64,000 bases of DNA from Rhynchopus euleeides (taxonomy: Eukaryota > Euglenozoa > Diplonemea > Diplonemida > Diplonemidae): assembly GCA_963210315.1 (NCBI GenBank), contig OY723279.1:186001-250000 (forward strand), in the 5' to 3' direction. Positions 21,103 to 32,292 of this stretch are shown here, piece by piece. The notes under the pieces were generated by a model, which worked only from the letters and a program-made list of their open reading frames with translations, was not told the DNA's origin and made no database searches. The first letter of the stretch is position 1. Each line of letters starts with the position of its first letter. A program made the position numbers and the translations under genes.

Positions 21103-22784
21103 CATAGTGTCATAACGGCCGTCATGGAGGGAGTGGATTTTCTGAGAATTCACTACCTCAGTTCCCGCTACCGAAATATAAAAACGGCCGTTTTCATGTT
21201 TTGTTGGCGAAAAAACGGCCGTTTTTTTCCCCCTCCTATTTTCCTTTGGAGATTCGCCTCCTGCTTACCGTACCGAGCTGAGGAAACACACTTGACAACT
21301 CCCTGTTGCCTGCACATGACATTGGGCACTGCGATTCTCTGTCGACTGTACAAAGAAAAATGGCTTCCGCCCTGCCTGTCGCTCGACAAGCAGCAGACAC
21401 CCGAGAGCAGAGAGGAGTGTAGCAGCCCGGTTCGCCCCCGGGTTGTCCCAGAAATCCAGCACACCCTCGGAACGTGGTGGCCTAGTCGTAGATCACCCAG
21501 GCCCCGCTCGTGACCTCCCCGAAACAGAGGGGAGGTGGCACCGGGGTTCTGACACCCCTACGACCCATGCGGCCGTACGCGCTCGGGCACAGACGGCGGA
21601 CCGCAAACCAGAAGGACTTCCCTGATTCCGTGCCGTCCCACCTTCTGCGCAGCTGCGGTCGCCAGCCCAGGCCAGCTCCCCTGCCAGGGGCACTGGGGGG
21701 TCGTACTTCCCCACCTCAGACACTTTCTCGATGACATTCTCAATGTCGGTGTACACTGCATCGACAGGGGCACGCCGTTGGCACACCCAGCTGCGCATCG
21801 CAGTACTTCTGGAGCAGCGATGCGAGGGGTGCCGTCAGGCGGACGGCGGCCTGCAGGTGGGACTCGAGCCCAGCGATTTCGTGGGCATCTCTGCCAACCG
21901 CAGAAGCAACGCACACGTAGCAGGGCCGCTGTCCTGCAGCGGGCCCGGAAGATTGTATGAATGCCCGGGGACGTGGTGCAAGGTGCAGATCCACTCAAGC
22001 GGTGCAGGTAGTGTGTGTCGGAGAGAAGCGGGATCGCACGGCCGGTGGTGCCGTCTTGCTCGCCTGCTTCTCCCTCTCAGCTGCGTCAGAGATGTGGCAC
22101 AGCACATCCTTCAGCGCCAGTGCGGTCGTGAACCCATCCAGCTGGTGCTGCATATTGCCCGGGATGATCGCCCGTGCCTTCGGGAATAAATCAGCGAAGG
22201 CGGTGTCCTTCTCAGCCGGGGTGCTGTCGCCGATATCAAGGGAAAGCTCTGTCGGAAGAGCCCTGATGCCAGTGAGCGACACCCACCTCTGCCTGCACGG
22301 TCATCCACGACACACGTGCCTAGATTGGCCGCAACCATGTTCAGCCCCTCCTCGGGACACACTTCTTGACAGCATCATGCACCATGCCAGCCGGTGATCC
22401 GGTGAACAACGCACCCCGGGCGATCCGAAGTTGCAAGCCTGCCACTGAGGGTATCGCACTCCGACAGCGCCAGCTGTTTCCCTGGCTCTGCACTTTCAAC
22501 GCTGCGTTCTTCTTCTTCTTGATATGGCGCGGTCCGTCAAAGTGGTCCACGAAGTCTGAACTCTTCGCATCATACTTGAAGGCGCGCTCACAATGCTTGC
22601 TGCAGGGTATCCCTTGCAGTGGGGAGGCACTCCTGGTGGTGGGATCTCGCCTGCTGACCCACGCCCCATACAAAATTCCCAGGTAAAAAAAACGGCCGTT
22701 TTTTAAAATGCTGAAAATCAGCGGCCGTTTTTGCAAGTCCACAAAATACAAGGGATTTTTTAAAACGGCCGCTATGCAACCATG
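21103..22784 (-). mobile_element. DNA transposon relic G with AAAACGGCCGTTTT repeats
   Basis: Ends CATAGTGTCATAACGGCCG and, reversed, CATGGTTGCATAGCGGCCG form an imperfect inverted repeat. CTTTTT flanks both sides (21097-21102, 22785-22790). Subterminal palindromes lie at 21113-21225 and 22687-22775. It interrupts the C core at a site intact in A (about 9676). Superfamily uncertain. Confidence 0.7.
21490..22751 (-). pseudogene. decayed transposase-like gene of element G
   Basis: Minus-strand open frames in different registers, none spanning the element. The 5' part (frame from 22751) has a BED/C2H2-like pattern, CSKHCERAF followed by VDHFDGPRHIKKKKN. The next part (21995-22282) reads as a soluble helical domain with FADLFPKARAIIPGNMQHQL. 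Frames shift several times, so the gene is broken. A hAT-like origin is plausible from the finger type only. Confidence 0.45.
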
Positions 22785-23384
22785 CTTTTTAGAATAAATT
22801 GACCCGCAGGGTGGCTGAGTCTTATCAGACAGGCCGACCTATGTTGATCAATGGAACCACACAACCTGTTCAACCTGCAAACCACCCGGGGTGGCGGCTG
22901 AGTCCTCACCCCTGCCGTAGCATGAGATATGCCGACGTCGACCTCCGCTCCGGTCTCTCAACAACGGTCGTCACCAGTTGAACCGCGTCTGGGAAAGCCT
23001 GATCTTTGGATCTGGCCTCCCTGTTGTCACTGTGATTCGAAGAACTGTGGGGTTCAGAACCAAGGATGAGGAACTGCTGTGAGCTGCACACTCTCTTGAC
23101 ACACCTGCACGTATCTGCGTTACACTCGTGGGAAACCCGAACCCTGTATTTATACAGGAGACTTCCATCTGGGACAGTTTCTGTTCCAGATGAGCTTTGA
23201 CAGTGGTAGCCATCTTTGCTATGGAGCCATCGTCATTGCTATCGTCGTCACTCGGACCCATGAGCAGCGGATACAATTGGTGTGGAAGGAGAGGGTGCGG
23301 TTCTGGATCAGTAGGTCTGAATCTGACACTGGGACTGAAACCCATAGGTCTGAGATGACTCAGTGCGGGGTCAGGTCCGTATAC

Positions 23385-23580
23385 CGGTCCACCGACCGGG
23401 ACACGGCCAACCGGTCGGGACCCACTTTGCCCGGTTCGCAAATGTCGGTTCTGGAACCGGTTCGGGCGGAACCGGTTCACCGGCGGAACCGGTTTACCGG
23501 TGAACCGGTTCGGCGGAACCGGTTCACCGGTGAACCGGTTCGTCCGAACCGGTTCCGCCGAACCGGTTCCAGAACCGGTT
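23385..23580. repeat. right subterminal array of C
   Basis: GAACCGGTTC and CACCGGTGAACCGGTTCG units, the same motif as 16550-16825. Confidence 0.88.
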
Positions 23581-23604
23581 CAGCCCGTGCCAGCGCGTCG
23601 TGTA

Positions 23605-24139
23605 AGATGCTTGTTTGGGGGGGGGGGGTGTTTTTTTTTGACACGTACATTTCGCACACCCGCACATGGGGCTGTTATCCATGCAGAGGGGGGGGCCACA
23701 CTCAACGAAAGGGTGGTGACACCACGTATGTACACGCACTACGGCCAAAAGTACCCACAGCTTTTTTCAAAAATATCAACGAAACTACAGACCCCTGGTG
23801 TCTCCACCATAGATACCATAGCGCAATTTTTGAACTTTTCGGACAGGATTTCCCATTTGGGATTTCTCATTTTTGGCGTCGACATTTTCACAAAGCAAGC
23901 CTGGGCCTGCCCTTCTTTGTTTTTTTTTTCGGGGAGCAATTATTTTATGTCGACGCGCGGGGTGTGTGTGTGTGTGTGTGTGTGTGGAGGGGAGCCTTTT
24001 TCCAGGATTTCGCAGGTTTCGAAAATGGGGGGGGAGAAGTGCCATGTGTGTTGCAGGAATGATAACGAATTGCCCACCCCCCCTCCAGCGAGCCATGTTA
24101 GTGCGAAGAGCTAGCTGCTCTTCCGAGAATAACCCCTCC
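23605..24139. other. no gene seen
   Basis: Contains a TG microsatellite (about 23961-23985) and G-runs; open frames are short and featureless. Confidence 0.4.
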
Positions 24140-24230
24140 GGGGGCCTTCGCTCAGAAGTGCAGAAAAGTGAGTCGCCTCACAAAAAAAGGGACAAAACTG
24201 ACACATTCTGGCGCAGAGCGAAGGGTCCCC
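24140..24230 (+). mobile_element. 91-bp MITE
   Basis: GGGGGCCTTCGCTCAGAAG at one end and GCAGAGCGAAGGGTCCCC at the other are inverted. Internal GTGAGTCGCCTCAC forms a perfect 5-bp stem with a TCGC loop. Confidence 0.7.
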
Positions 24231-25797
24231 TCACTGTATCATTGATGGCCAGCCTGACATATGCATTGCATAGGCAGGCCAGCTTGTTGCTTGGAGTTGC
24301 AGCACAGGAAGCAACGGTCGCACACACAGGCCTTGAGACAGAGCCACGTCCAATAACTGTTTTTTTTTCCAGATTTATTTTCCAACATTTTTTTTCCAGT
24401 CAGAAGGGGGTGACCTGCTCTGCAAAGCAGATGCAGGGTCGTGAGCTTTGGGCACACACACAGCACGTTGACCTCTTTTTTTTGAACGATTTGAACGATT
24501 TTTGGCCGTGCTCGTAGCATCCCTTTTTTTTCAGTGGAGATCGCACCGAGCGGACTCTGATACGACGGTCACACACGCAGATACACCACGTGGAATGCGA
24601 TGCGCCCGGGCAACGTGAATATTTTTTACAGTAGTGCTGAAGGGAACAGAGCCTGGCTATCCCACTTGCTGTTGATGGGATTTCCACTGTCCCCGACACG
24701 CGCTAACATATTTTCTTTGTTTGGGTGTGAGCTGCATCGATCGTGCCACCTCCCAATGCCACGACACACGTATGCACATTGCACACACCCACGCAACACA
24801 CCGTGCAACAAAACACACAGCCCAGAGAACTGACACCAGCAACAGATGACCGTACACAGATATTTTTTGTTGGAGCAAAATAAATTCACCTATCAATGAG
24901 AGAGGGTGGACCAGATTGGACAATATAACAAAGTGTGGGGGAGTGGTTGGTGGGGGTGTGCGGGCGATTTTTTTAGCCTGCTCCACCGCTGTGTCAGTGG
25001 CTGCTGCCGCGTGTGGCAATAAACAATGTGCTGGCCAGAGAGGTTGGCTTGCGCTGGTCACTCCCTGTCTTGGCCCCGACGGACTTCACAATATTTTCGA
25101 TTGTTTTTTTGGCGCCGAAACACACATCTCAAGCTGAAGCCTGATCGGTTGGTGGAAGCGTCCAATGCAACATCCACACCATAGAAGCCAAGCGTTTCTC
25201 GTAGTATTTTGGCGCCGTCGCATCTCAAGCCAAGCCTGATCTGCCCCATCTCCTGCTGTGTTCTTCCCCGGATTTTTTTGAACGAATTTTTTTTGACAGT
25301 GTTCGCAGCGTCCACCCCCCTGGTGGGAGAGGTCGACATTTCGTGTTCTCCTGGCGCGGCGTTCTTTATGTATATTGTATGGCGGGAATCTGCCAATGCA
25401 TCAGACAGATTCCACAGGACAGGACGATCGACCCACCCACGAAAACGAGGCCTTACGGGGTGGAATATGATGGTGGACGTCAGCAAGAGGCAGATCCAAT
25501 GGTGAGCAGCTTGGCGGACGGTTCTGGCACATGGCAGAGATCCGAGCCGAATTTTCGGAAAGGGCCTCGAGCGAATAGGAGAGGGGGGGGTGTGGTGGGG
25601 GTATAAGGCGCCCATATTGAAAGAGTATGATCTGGGGAGGGGTGAGGGAGCCCTGAACCTAGAGTGGGCTGTAGAAGTTGACTGAGGGCGTACCAGAACA
25701 CATCCATTTTGTTGGGGAGCGTGGGGGGGCAAGGGGGATCTGGGGGGGGAGAGACGCAGAGAGAGATATCCAGAGAGGGGTTCGCTTTTCACTGGTG
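24231..25797. other. no gene seen; short internal duplications
   Basis: TTTTGGCGCCG followed by CATCTCAAGC and AAGCCTGATC occurs twice (25109-25146 and 25206-25242). TTTGAACGATTTGAACGATT lies at about 24480-24500. A minus-strand open frame of 286 codons covers much of it but shows no domain and crosses dispersed repeats. Confidence 0.4.
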
Positions 25798-25850
25798 GTG
25801 TCTTTCGTGGACTTCTGTACGATGCGGGTCCGCTCATCCGACATGGCCAA
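25798..25850 (+). repeat. short LINE 3'-end fragment
   Basis: TCTTTCGTGGACTTCTGTAC followed by GATGCGGGTCCGCTCATCC matches the LINE 3' tail (compare 34063-34137), here in plus orientation and more diverged. The stem-loop has four of five pairs. Confidence 0.55.
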
Positions 25851-25985
25851 CGCAGCAAAGTGACACAGGTTGACACACAGTGTGGCACAGAGCGAAGGCC
25901 CCCTGTGTCTGAGATCATTGGGGAGATATAGGGGGTGTAAAAAATGTTCCGGCCGGTTTCCTCGATGAATGGAGGAAGCGACGCC

Positions 25986-26097
25986 GGGGTCTTTCGCTGG
26001 TCGGTATGCTTCGTTATTCTTCGTCAGTTTTCACCTCGTTTCCTCAGGAAATGCACCAAAAATGCAACTGACGATCACCCCCGTAGCGAAGGCCCCC
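25986..26097 (+). mobile_element. ~112-bp MITE, second subfamily
   Basis: GGGGTCTTTCGCTGGTCGGT at the left, CCCCCGTAGCGAAGGCCCCC at the right; the interior matches 3960-4074. Confidence 0.66.
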
Positions 26098-26333
26098 CTC
26101 TAGTGTGAATATCCCCGGAACGAAGATACCCACACCTCGCGACTGAGACTCTTCTCCCCTTCTCTCCCCTTCTCTCTCCCCTACCCCCCCCCCCTCCTCA
26201 CCCACCCAAAACACTTCGCCTACTCTACTATTGCCTGTGTGCCAGCCACCTGACCTGGCCCAACCTCCTGCGAAGGGATCCATTATATATTGCCTTTCAA
26301 CCTTCGTGTTGCCATTTTTAAAAAAATAATCCT
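26098..26333. other. 3' flank of the WSC gene with a small dispersed repeat
   Basis: The reverse complement of 26100-26135 (TTCGTTCCGGGGATATTCAC) matches 42679-42706 and 42850-42867; a GA/CT-rich tract follows in each case. Probably lies in or beyond the 3' untranslated region. Confidence 0.45.
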
Positions 26334-29300
26334 TCACACAGAAGCCGCTTCGCTGCTTGAGCTGCTGCCTGAAGAGAGGGACCGCATCCGCTGCAGGACG
26401 ATCAGCTCGCGCTCCCTCGGGCTCATGTTGCCCTTCAGCTCTGTGTATGATGTGTCGATGTCGATCTCCGTCTCCTCATGCGGGTTCACCTTCCACTGGT
26501 AGTAGTGGTTGCGGGACCCGTGCCTGCGGAAGGCACCCTCCATCCCACGCTTCGGCTTGCTGGCGGTGAAGTTCACCATGTCGGCGAACTGGACACGCTT
26601 CCGCACCGCAACGATGCCCACCAGCAGCACGAGTGTGACGATCGCGAGCACCAGCCACCAGCTCTTCTCCCACCACGTCTTCTCCACCTCCCCGCCCTCA
26701 GGATACTCCACCGACCTCTCGATGGGCCGCATCACCGTACGCGCGTGGCTTACCCCGAGCTCCCGGAGAGAGCGCTGCACATTCGTCGGGACAGGTGCGC
26801 CGACGGCGCTCTGTGTGGGGGTGGGTGGTGGGCATTCTCGACAACAGCGACATAGCGCACACACACCCAACCCGTTGGGAACGCCAGAATGCCGGATTAT
26901 TTGGCATAGTAGCGGGGATGTCCAGTGTGCCCCAGTGGACCCCAGTGCTGAACAAGGGCATCGCCGGAAATGGCTAGTGCCAACACATACCTGGTCGATG
27001 AGGGTGAGGAATCGCTTCAGGACATCACTCCGCTCAGGCTCGAGCAGCACGACGTCGAAGTCAAGCTGTGTTGGCGACAGCGGGTGTGTGGCAACGGCAT
27101 GTGGGATCTGAGACACACACGCGCAGGATACGCAACCCCTCTCCCCCAAGGCTATGTTTTTCAGCCAAAAGAATCCAACCAACAAGGTTCCCCACCCACC
27201 CCCACCCCCACCACTACCCCACCCCCAGGACCCAGCATACGTAGACAAGCGAAAGCCCGTTGATCGCATCGGGCTCCCTGTGTGCTGGCCAGACACCATT
27301 GTTCAGCCAGCTGCCACTCTCAGGGTTGTACTTGACACACCCAGCCTGCAGCTGCTGGCGACTAGACGGGGGGCACTTCCCGTTGGGGCAAGCCTTCTCG
27401 GGGCATGCCCCCACGATCACAACCTGGTAGGACTCGACGGTAGGGCCGGGCGCCCCGCCCGTCAAGATAATCGCGAGGTGGTCGACGAGGCCAGGGATGG
27501 GCATCTTGGCGTGGATGTCGGCACGCACAAGCTTGTTGATCGAGCAGAGTTCGTATGCCGTCTCGTCAGGGCAGGTCCCATTCATATGCGGCAGGTCGCA
27601 TTGGGGGACCTTGCCCAGAGTCCTGCAGAGGACAGTGTCGGTGGGGTACGCGTTCGGCCCGTACTTCCCGCACGTGCAGTGGTCCCCCGTGTTGTCCGGG
27701 GCGTGGTGTGAGACGCGGATGTTGTTGTTAAGGCACTTCACAAACCCGTCGTCGCACAGGGTGTCGAAGTCGACGGGGTAGCACTTCCCCTCCCCGTATT
27801 TCCGCGGGGAGCATATCATCGTGGACTTCCGCGCGACAAAGTCAGGGCCGCAGGAGCACACGGGGAGCAGAACAGGCGCCGGTGTCCTGTCAGGCAGTGC
27901 CGGAGGAGGCAGCGTCGGCACTGCAGTGGAGGGTGCCACAGTGGGTGCGGCTGTGTCTGGCGCAGAGGTCACGCCGTCCGGCATGGGCGTGTCCGGGGCT
28001 GCTGTCGGCGGCCCAGGGGTGGGGGGCGCGGGTGATGAAGGTGGCATCAGTGTTGGCGGTGCCTCTGTCGGAGGTGCAGGCGTGTCAGGCGAGGGTGTCA
28101 AAGGGGTTGGTGTTGGCGGTGAGGGTGTCAGAGGCGCCGGTGTGTCAGGCGCAGGTGTCGGTGGGGAAGGTGTCGGGGGTGAGGGTGTCGGTGGTGCAGG
28201 TGTAGGTGGCACAGGTGTCTGAGGTGAAGGTGTCAGCGGTGCAGGTGTCGGAGGGGACGGCGTCAGGGGCGCAGGCGTCAGGGGTGAAGGTGTCAGCGGT
28301 GCAGGTGTCAGGGGTGCAGGCGTCGGGGGTGCCGGCGTCTGAGGTGCGGGTGTTGGTGGGGACGGGGTCGGTGGCGAGGGTGTTGGCGGCACAGGTGTCG
28401 GAGGTGCGGGTGTGACAGGTGCTGGTGTTAGAGGTGATGGGGTTGGTGGCGCGGGTGTCAGTGGTGACGGTGTATCAAGTGCAGGCGTCGAGGGCACCGG
28501 AGTCGGAGGTGCCGGTGTTGGAGGGGAAGGTGTCAGCGGTGCGGGAGTTGGAGGTGCAGGTGTCGGTGGGGACGGAGTGGGTGGTGCGGGTGTTGGTGGG
28601 GAAGGGGTTGGTGGCGAGGGTGTTGGCGGCACGGGTGTCGGAGGTGCAGGTGTTGGAGGGGACACAGTCGGCGCGGGTGTGACAGACGGCCCCTCGAAGT
28701 AAGCGTACTGAATGAACCACAAGCAGTCGAGGGTGTCGCAGTCGCCCCGGAACCAGCCGGTGACAAACGCGTTCGCAGGGGGCTGGCACCACCGCGTCGC
28801 ATCGTTGGCCATGCAGTCCCGTACGTCCAGCACTGGACGCCGCTCCCCGATTGTGGGCAGCACCTTCAGGCTGAATGACGACGCGCCCACGTTGTTGATC
28901 TCTGTGTGGCAACAGTGCCAAACAGCCAGGCACGACAGCCCGTCACACACGCCATCACTGGCAAACCCACGCAGCACAACATCATCGGCCAGGCACCGCA
29001 TCCACTTCCACGCGTCAAACGGGAAGTCGCCAAGGAACGGCCCTGCTTTCTGGTACCACTTGCACGCTGCATTTGCGTTGACATTTTCTTTCGGATACAT
29101 GGGACGCGTGCACCGCCCGTGCTGCAGCCCTGACAGCCCGTCCATCCCCACTGTGCGGCGGAACCCCCTCAGCTGTGCGTCTGTCTCGCAGTTGCATCGA
29201 TCCGAACTGCCAACTGTGCTGCACGTGCCACTCCAGTCTTTGTCCGCCGAGGCGTCTTCCAGCCCGACGATGGCGGGCATGGTGCCCAACGGTACGATGG

Positions 29301-29655
29301 TGTAGGCAGAGAAGCGTGTGGGGCTGCCACAGAACTGTGCCGCATTCGGGGCAGCACACGCAGCACACTCGCTGCTCACCGCAGCGACGGCACGCGGCCC
29401 TTCCAGCGTGAACCCGCACCAGCACGCCGTGTCCAGCACACCCATGACGGGGTACGGCCCCCCGTTGATGTCTGTCCTGCTGCAGTAGGTCTCGCAGTCT
29501 GCCGGCGTCATCGGCGCCGCCACCCCCACCGTCCACTGGTGCACCATCAGGTTCTTGCTGGCGCTGTACTCGAGGCAGCCTTCGTGTGTCAGTGCCCCCG
29601 CCTGCACCCACACCGCCGCCACCGCCAGCACGCGCAGCACCTGGCAGGCTCGCAT
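26334..29655 (-). CDS. WSC-domain type I membrane protein with Pro/Thr-rich stalk (988 aa, three exons)
   Basis: Coding exons, minus strand: 29655-27241, 27065-26991, 26810-26334. Both introns are GTATG...CAG and phase 0, so the joined frame is open. Start chosen at the Met beginning a signal peptide (MRACQVLRVLAVAAVWVQAG); the frame is open upstream. Residues about 24-125 form a WSC domain (cysteine-rich, with CWCG and FCGSPTRFSAY), a carbohydrate-binding-type module of surface proteins. A second Cys-rich region follows, then a Pro/Thr-rich stalk (about 322-590) likely to be O-glycosylated, another Cys-rich domain (about 600-800), a transmembrane helix WWLVLAIVTLVLLVGIVAV (881-899) and an 89-residue tail rich in charged residues and ending in a Ser run. 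It probably acts at the cell surface in adhesion or wall sensing; the ligand is unknown. Confidence 0.85.
26811..26990 (-). other. intron 2 of the WSC gene
   Basis: GTATGTGTTGG donor and CCCCCACACAG acceptor, 180 bp. Its length is a multiple of three and it has no in-frame stop, so retention would insert about 60 residues without breaking the frame. Confidence 0.8.
27066..27240 (-). other. intron 1 of the WSC gene
   Basis: GTATGCTGGG donor and GCCAACACAG acceptor, 175 bp. The exon frames agree on both sides only if it is removed; an in-frame TAG follows the donor. Confidence 0.82.
27885..28690 (-). repeat. coding minisatellite of the stalk
   Basis: Irregular 18-24 bp units encoding TPAPPTPSP and TPAPLTPSP variants on the minus strand. 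Length is likely to vary between alleles. Confidence 0.88.
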
Positions 29656-31506
29656 CCACCCCACCCCGTGTGTCTTGTGTGTGGCTAGCATCCCACACTG
29701 TGTGGCATTGCCTGCCTGCGGTGCGGGTGGTGTGGGGGAAAACACACAAGACACACAACCACAGACACAGTACTGGACCCCGGGCACAGCCTTATGCCAC
29801 CGAACTGAACGGAACATGCACACAACGCTGCACCTCTCAGGGACAGCGACGGTAGTGGCGATGGGACGGCACAGTCAAACCCATTCGGCCGCAGCACACA
29901 ACACAGCATGGATCAGGCCGACGTGGTTTGGGGGATTGGGGGTGGGGTGGGGTGGGGTGTGTGGGGGCTGGGGGGGCAGCGGGAGCTCTCTCTATCTCTG
30001 ATGCATAGTTATTTTTGCGGGGCCCTCTGCCGTCTCTCACAACAACAGCTCCGCCGTGAGAGCAGCATTTTGACCAGGGGAGGGTTGCGGCGATCGCATG
30101 CAATAATACGGTGCGGCACAAGAGAGTGGCACAGTATATACACACCTGACCACAGACACAGACAGGGAGTGGGGCACAGATCCGCACAGGGATGCCCACT
30201 TTAAACCACTATCACTACACATCCACAGGCACACCTCTTTCATATGCGAAGAACGGCAACAGGCAGGGGCGAGGGTGCAGCACACAGGGGTATTCGGGGC
30301 ATGGGTTATAGGGAGCAGCGGGGGGGCGGAGGGCGGGGGAGGGAAGGGGAGGGGGAAGTTTTCGCTCAGAAGTGCAGAGGGGACAACAAAGTGAGCCCGC
30401 CTCACAACAATGCGATGCAGAGAGGGGGTGTCGCTGCGGGGGGGGAGGGGTCGTTGGGGATTTGTTTTATTGCCGCGTTCCCTGTTGAATCAGCTGAAAA
30501 CTGAAGGGGGGGGTTGCACGGAGAAGAACGACCCGGCGACAGGCACACCCCCCAAGGCTGGCACGGTTTGACACAGAGAGAGCGGTGATTCCTCCCCCGA
30601 TCCCCACCCCACCCCACCCCACCCCCCACAGTGGTTTCTGTTCGGCAGGCTGCTGGAGGTAGAGACTAAAAATGCTGAACCCTCATCAAAAGAATGGGGT
30701 GTCAAAGAAAAGAATCGGTTTTTTGGGGGGGTTTTTTTGAGGGTTTTGAGGGGTCGGGTGCGGCGAACTTAAAATACAAAGGGTGTTGGATGGAGGGGAG
30801 GCTGTGAAGGTGTCTGGGCAGGGGCTGAGTCCTACCCTGTGGTTGTTAAAGGTAAGAATCTGGTTTGTTATACTTTGAATCAAGAGCGCTCCCAAAAAAA
30901 AGGGGGGGAGCTGGGAGGGTTTGGGGTGGGAGGGGGGTGCGATCAGAAATGACATTGCGTGAGGCACAGAAAGCTCACACCGTTACACCCAGGCACCACC
31001 CTCTCTCTCTGTTTCCTCACTTCTGAAGCGATTTGTTTGTTGTTATATTTTGGACGATTTTGGATGAGTATTTTTCAGAGGTGTTCCAGGCGCCCCCCCC
31101 CCCGGATTTTTGAAGAAGGAGAATTATGTTGTCCTGGTGCTCCGAGAGGCGGGTGGAAAGGGTACAGTCACTGAAGGGAGGCACTTTCATCCCATGCCAG
31201 TCTGTGTGTATCAAAACTGTACCATTTTGAAGCTGTTAGTGTGTGTGTGTGTGGTGTCCCACGTTTTGTGTCGGGATATCCTGCGCGGATCATAACACAC
31301 ACATGCACGTTAATCCTGTGTTTAATGCAGGGGTCGCATGAAGCCACACAAGCCGCTGTTTGGGGAACTTCGCGGGTTGCGGAGAGTGCTCCGGGAGGGA
31401 AGCTTCGCCCCTCTGCCGTGCCTCGGGACGCTTCCCACGGAAACCTTTTTTCGCCCGCCTGCAGAGAGAGGAAAATCGTACTCCTTTCGCTACAATAAGA
31501 GAAACA
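29656..31506. other. 5' flank of the WSC gene; no other gene seen
   Basis: Promoter should lie at the start of this stretch, but I see no clear TATA or initiator. Further out are MITE fragments (30346-30405 and 30560-30600, matching the two ends of the 24140 family with foreign sequence between), G-runs and a TG tract (31240-31254). Confidence 0.4.
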
Positions 31507-31690
31507 CCCTGCCCAGCAACTGCAAAAAAGGCAGATCCAGGCTACTTTTCGTTGAGCGCACACCCCTGTGTCAAAGGCTGTGTAAGCCCCTGTGAAGTGG
31601 CATGAATGTGTGATCCTTATAAAGCTTCAGTCGTACGATTTCCTTCGTTACTTCGCGACTTCGCTACGCTTCGTCGCTCGCAACTGCATG
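31507..31690. repeat. ~185-bp dispersed repeat, copy 1
   Basis: CAGCAACTG, CTACTTTTCGTTGAGCGC, GAAGTGGCATGAA and AAAGCTTCAGTCGTACGA appear in the same order at 56727-56915. Non-coding; mobility type unknown. Confidence 0.65.
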
Positions 31691-31897
31691 GTAGTAAAAA
31701 AAACCGGTTCTGAAAACACACACTGCCGCAGAGCGAATGTTCTCTCCTCGCCCTCTCCACGGCTGTTCTGATATTCATAATGGTTGCATTGGGCCTTGAG
31801 GGTGGGAGGGGACGGAGGGGTGGGCGTCTGGTGCGGCTTCGCCCTGCGGTGCGCGGTGCAGCCGTGCAGCGCCAGGCTGAGGGCGGGTTATGGGAGA

Positions 31898-31901
<4 letters not shown>

Positions 31902-31934
<33 letters not shown>
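31902..31934. repeat. CA microsatellite
   Basis: About 16 CA units directly before the first 360-bp direct repeat. Confidence 0.9.
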
Positions 31935-31936
<2 letters not shown>

Positions 31937-32292
31937 GCCCTCAAGACTCTTGAAGCGGCCTGACTATTTAGTGTCTTCGTCGCAGCAAGGGGGCGATATA
32001 TACCACCCTTTTTATTGATATCACGTGTCAGTGTTTGACTTTTTCGCAACTTCATTTCTTCCTTTTTCTCCCTCTCCAACCCCACCCGTGACACCACCAG
32101 GGTTTAGCTAGCCCTGGTCCGATTATCCCCGGTTCTTCGCTGAAGAGACGCGGCCGGGGGGAGGGGTACGAAGAGTACGCGTCGAAACCGGTGTCACGTC
32201 GTGTTGGGGAATCCTTCGGGAGTGCGATACTGAAGGGGAGGTGCTACTGCCCGTGCAGGGCGACACCGCCTTAAAACTTTATAACCACACAC
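31934..32292 (+). repeat. 360-bp direct repeat, left copy
   Basis: From CAAGCCCTCAAGACTCTTG to AACCACACACA, nearly identical to 32734-33091 (a T/A difference, small T-run differences). Both copies touch CA-rich sequence. No TG...CA ends or primer-binding site, so I do not call them LTRs. Confidence 0.85.

Larger units (their letters stand above)
16526..23602. mobile_element. CACG-ended DNA transposon C with GAACCGGTTC arrays and nested insertions
   Basis: Ends CACGACGCGCTGGCA (16526) and TGCCAGCGCGTCGTG (to 23602) are inverted, with TA on both sides. Left array 16550-16825 and right array 23385-23580 are built of the palindrome GAACCGGTTC. The core is the A/B/C core, broken by two insertions: hAT relic F (17150-20034) and element G (21103-22784). 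Without them C would be about 2.5 kb, close to A. No transposase of its own. Confidence 0.82.

Noticed and set aside
24140-24230. tRNA-like gene suggested by a 7-bp terminal stem (GGGGCCT / AGGCCCC type) in a ~91-bp unit.
   Set aside because: No anticodon or T arm and no invariant tRNA positions; terminal duplications show it is a MITE.
25058-25918. 286-codon minus-strand open frame.
   Set aside because: Low-complexity composition, no domain, and it crosses a LINE fragment and internal duplications; probably chance in GC-rich DNA.
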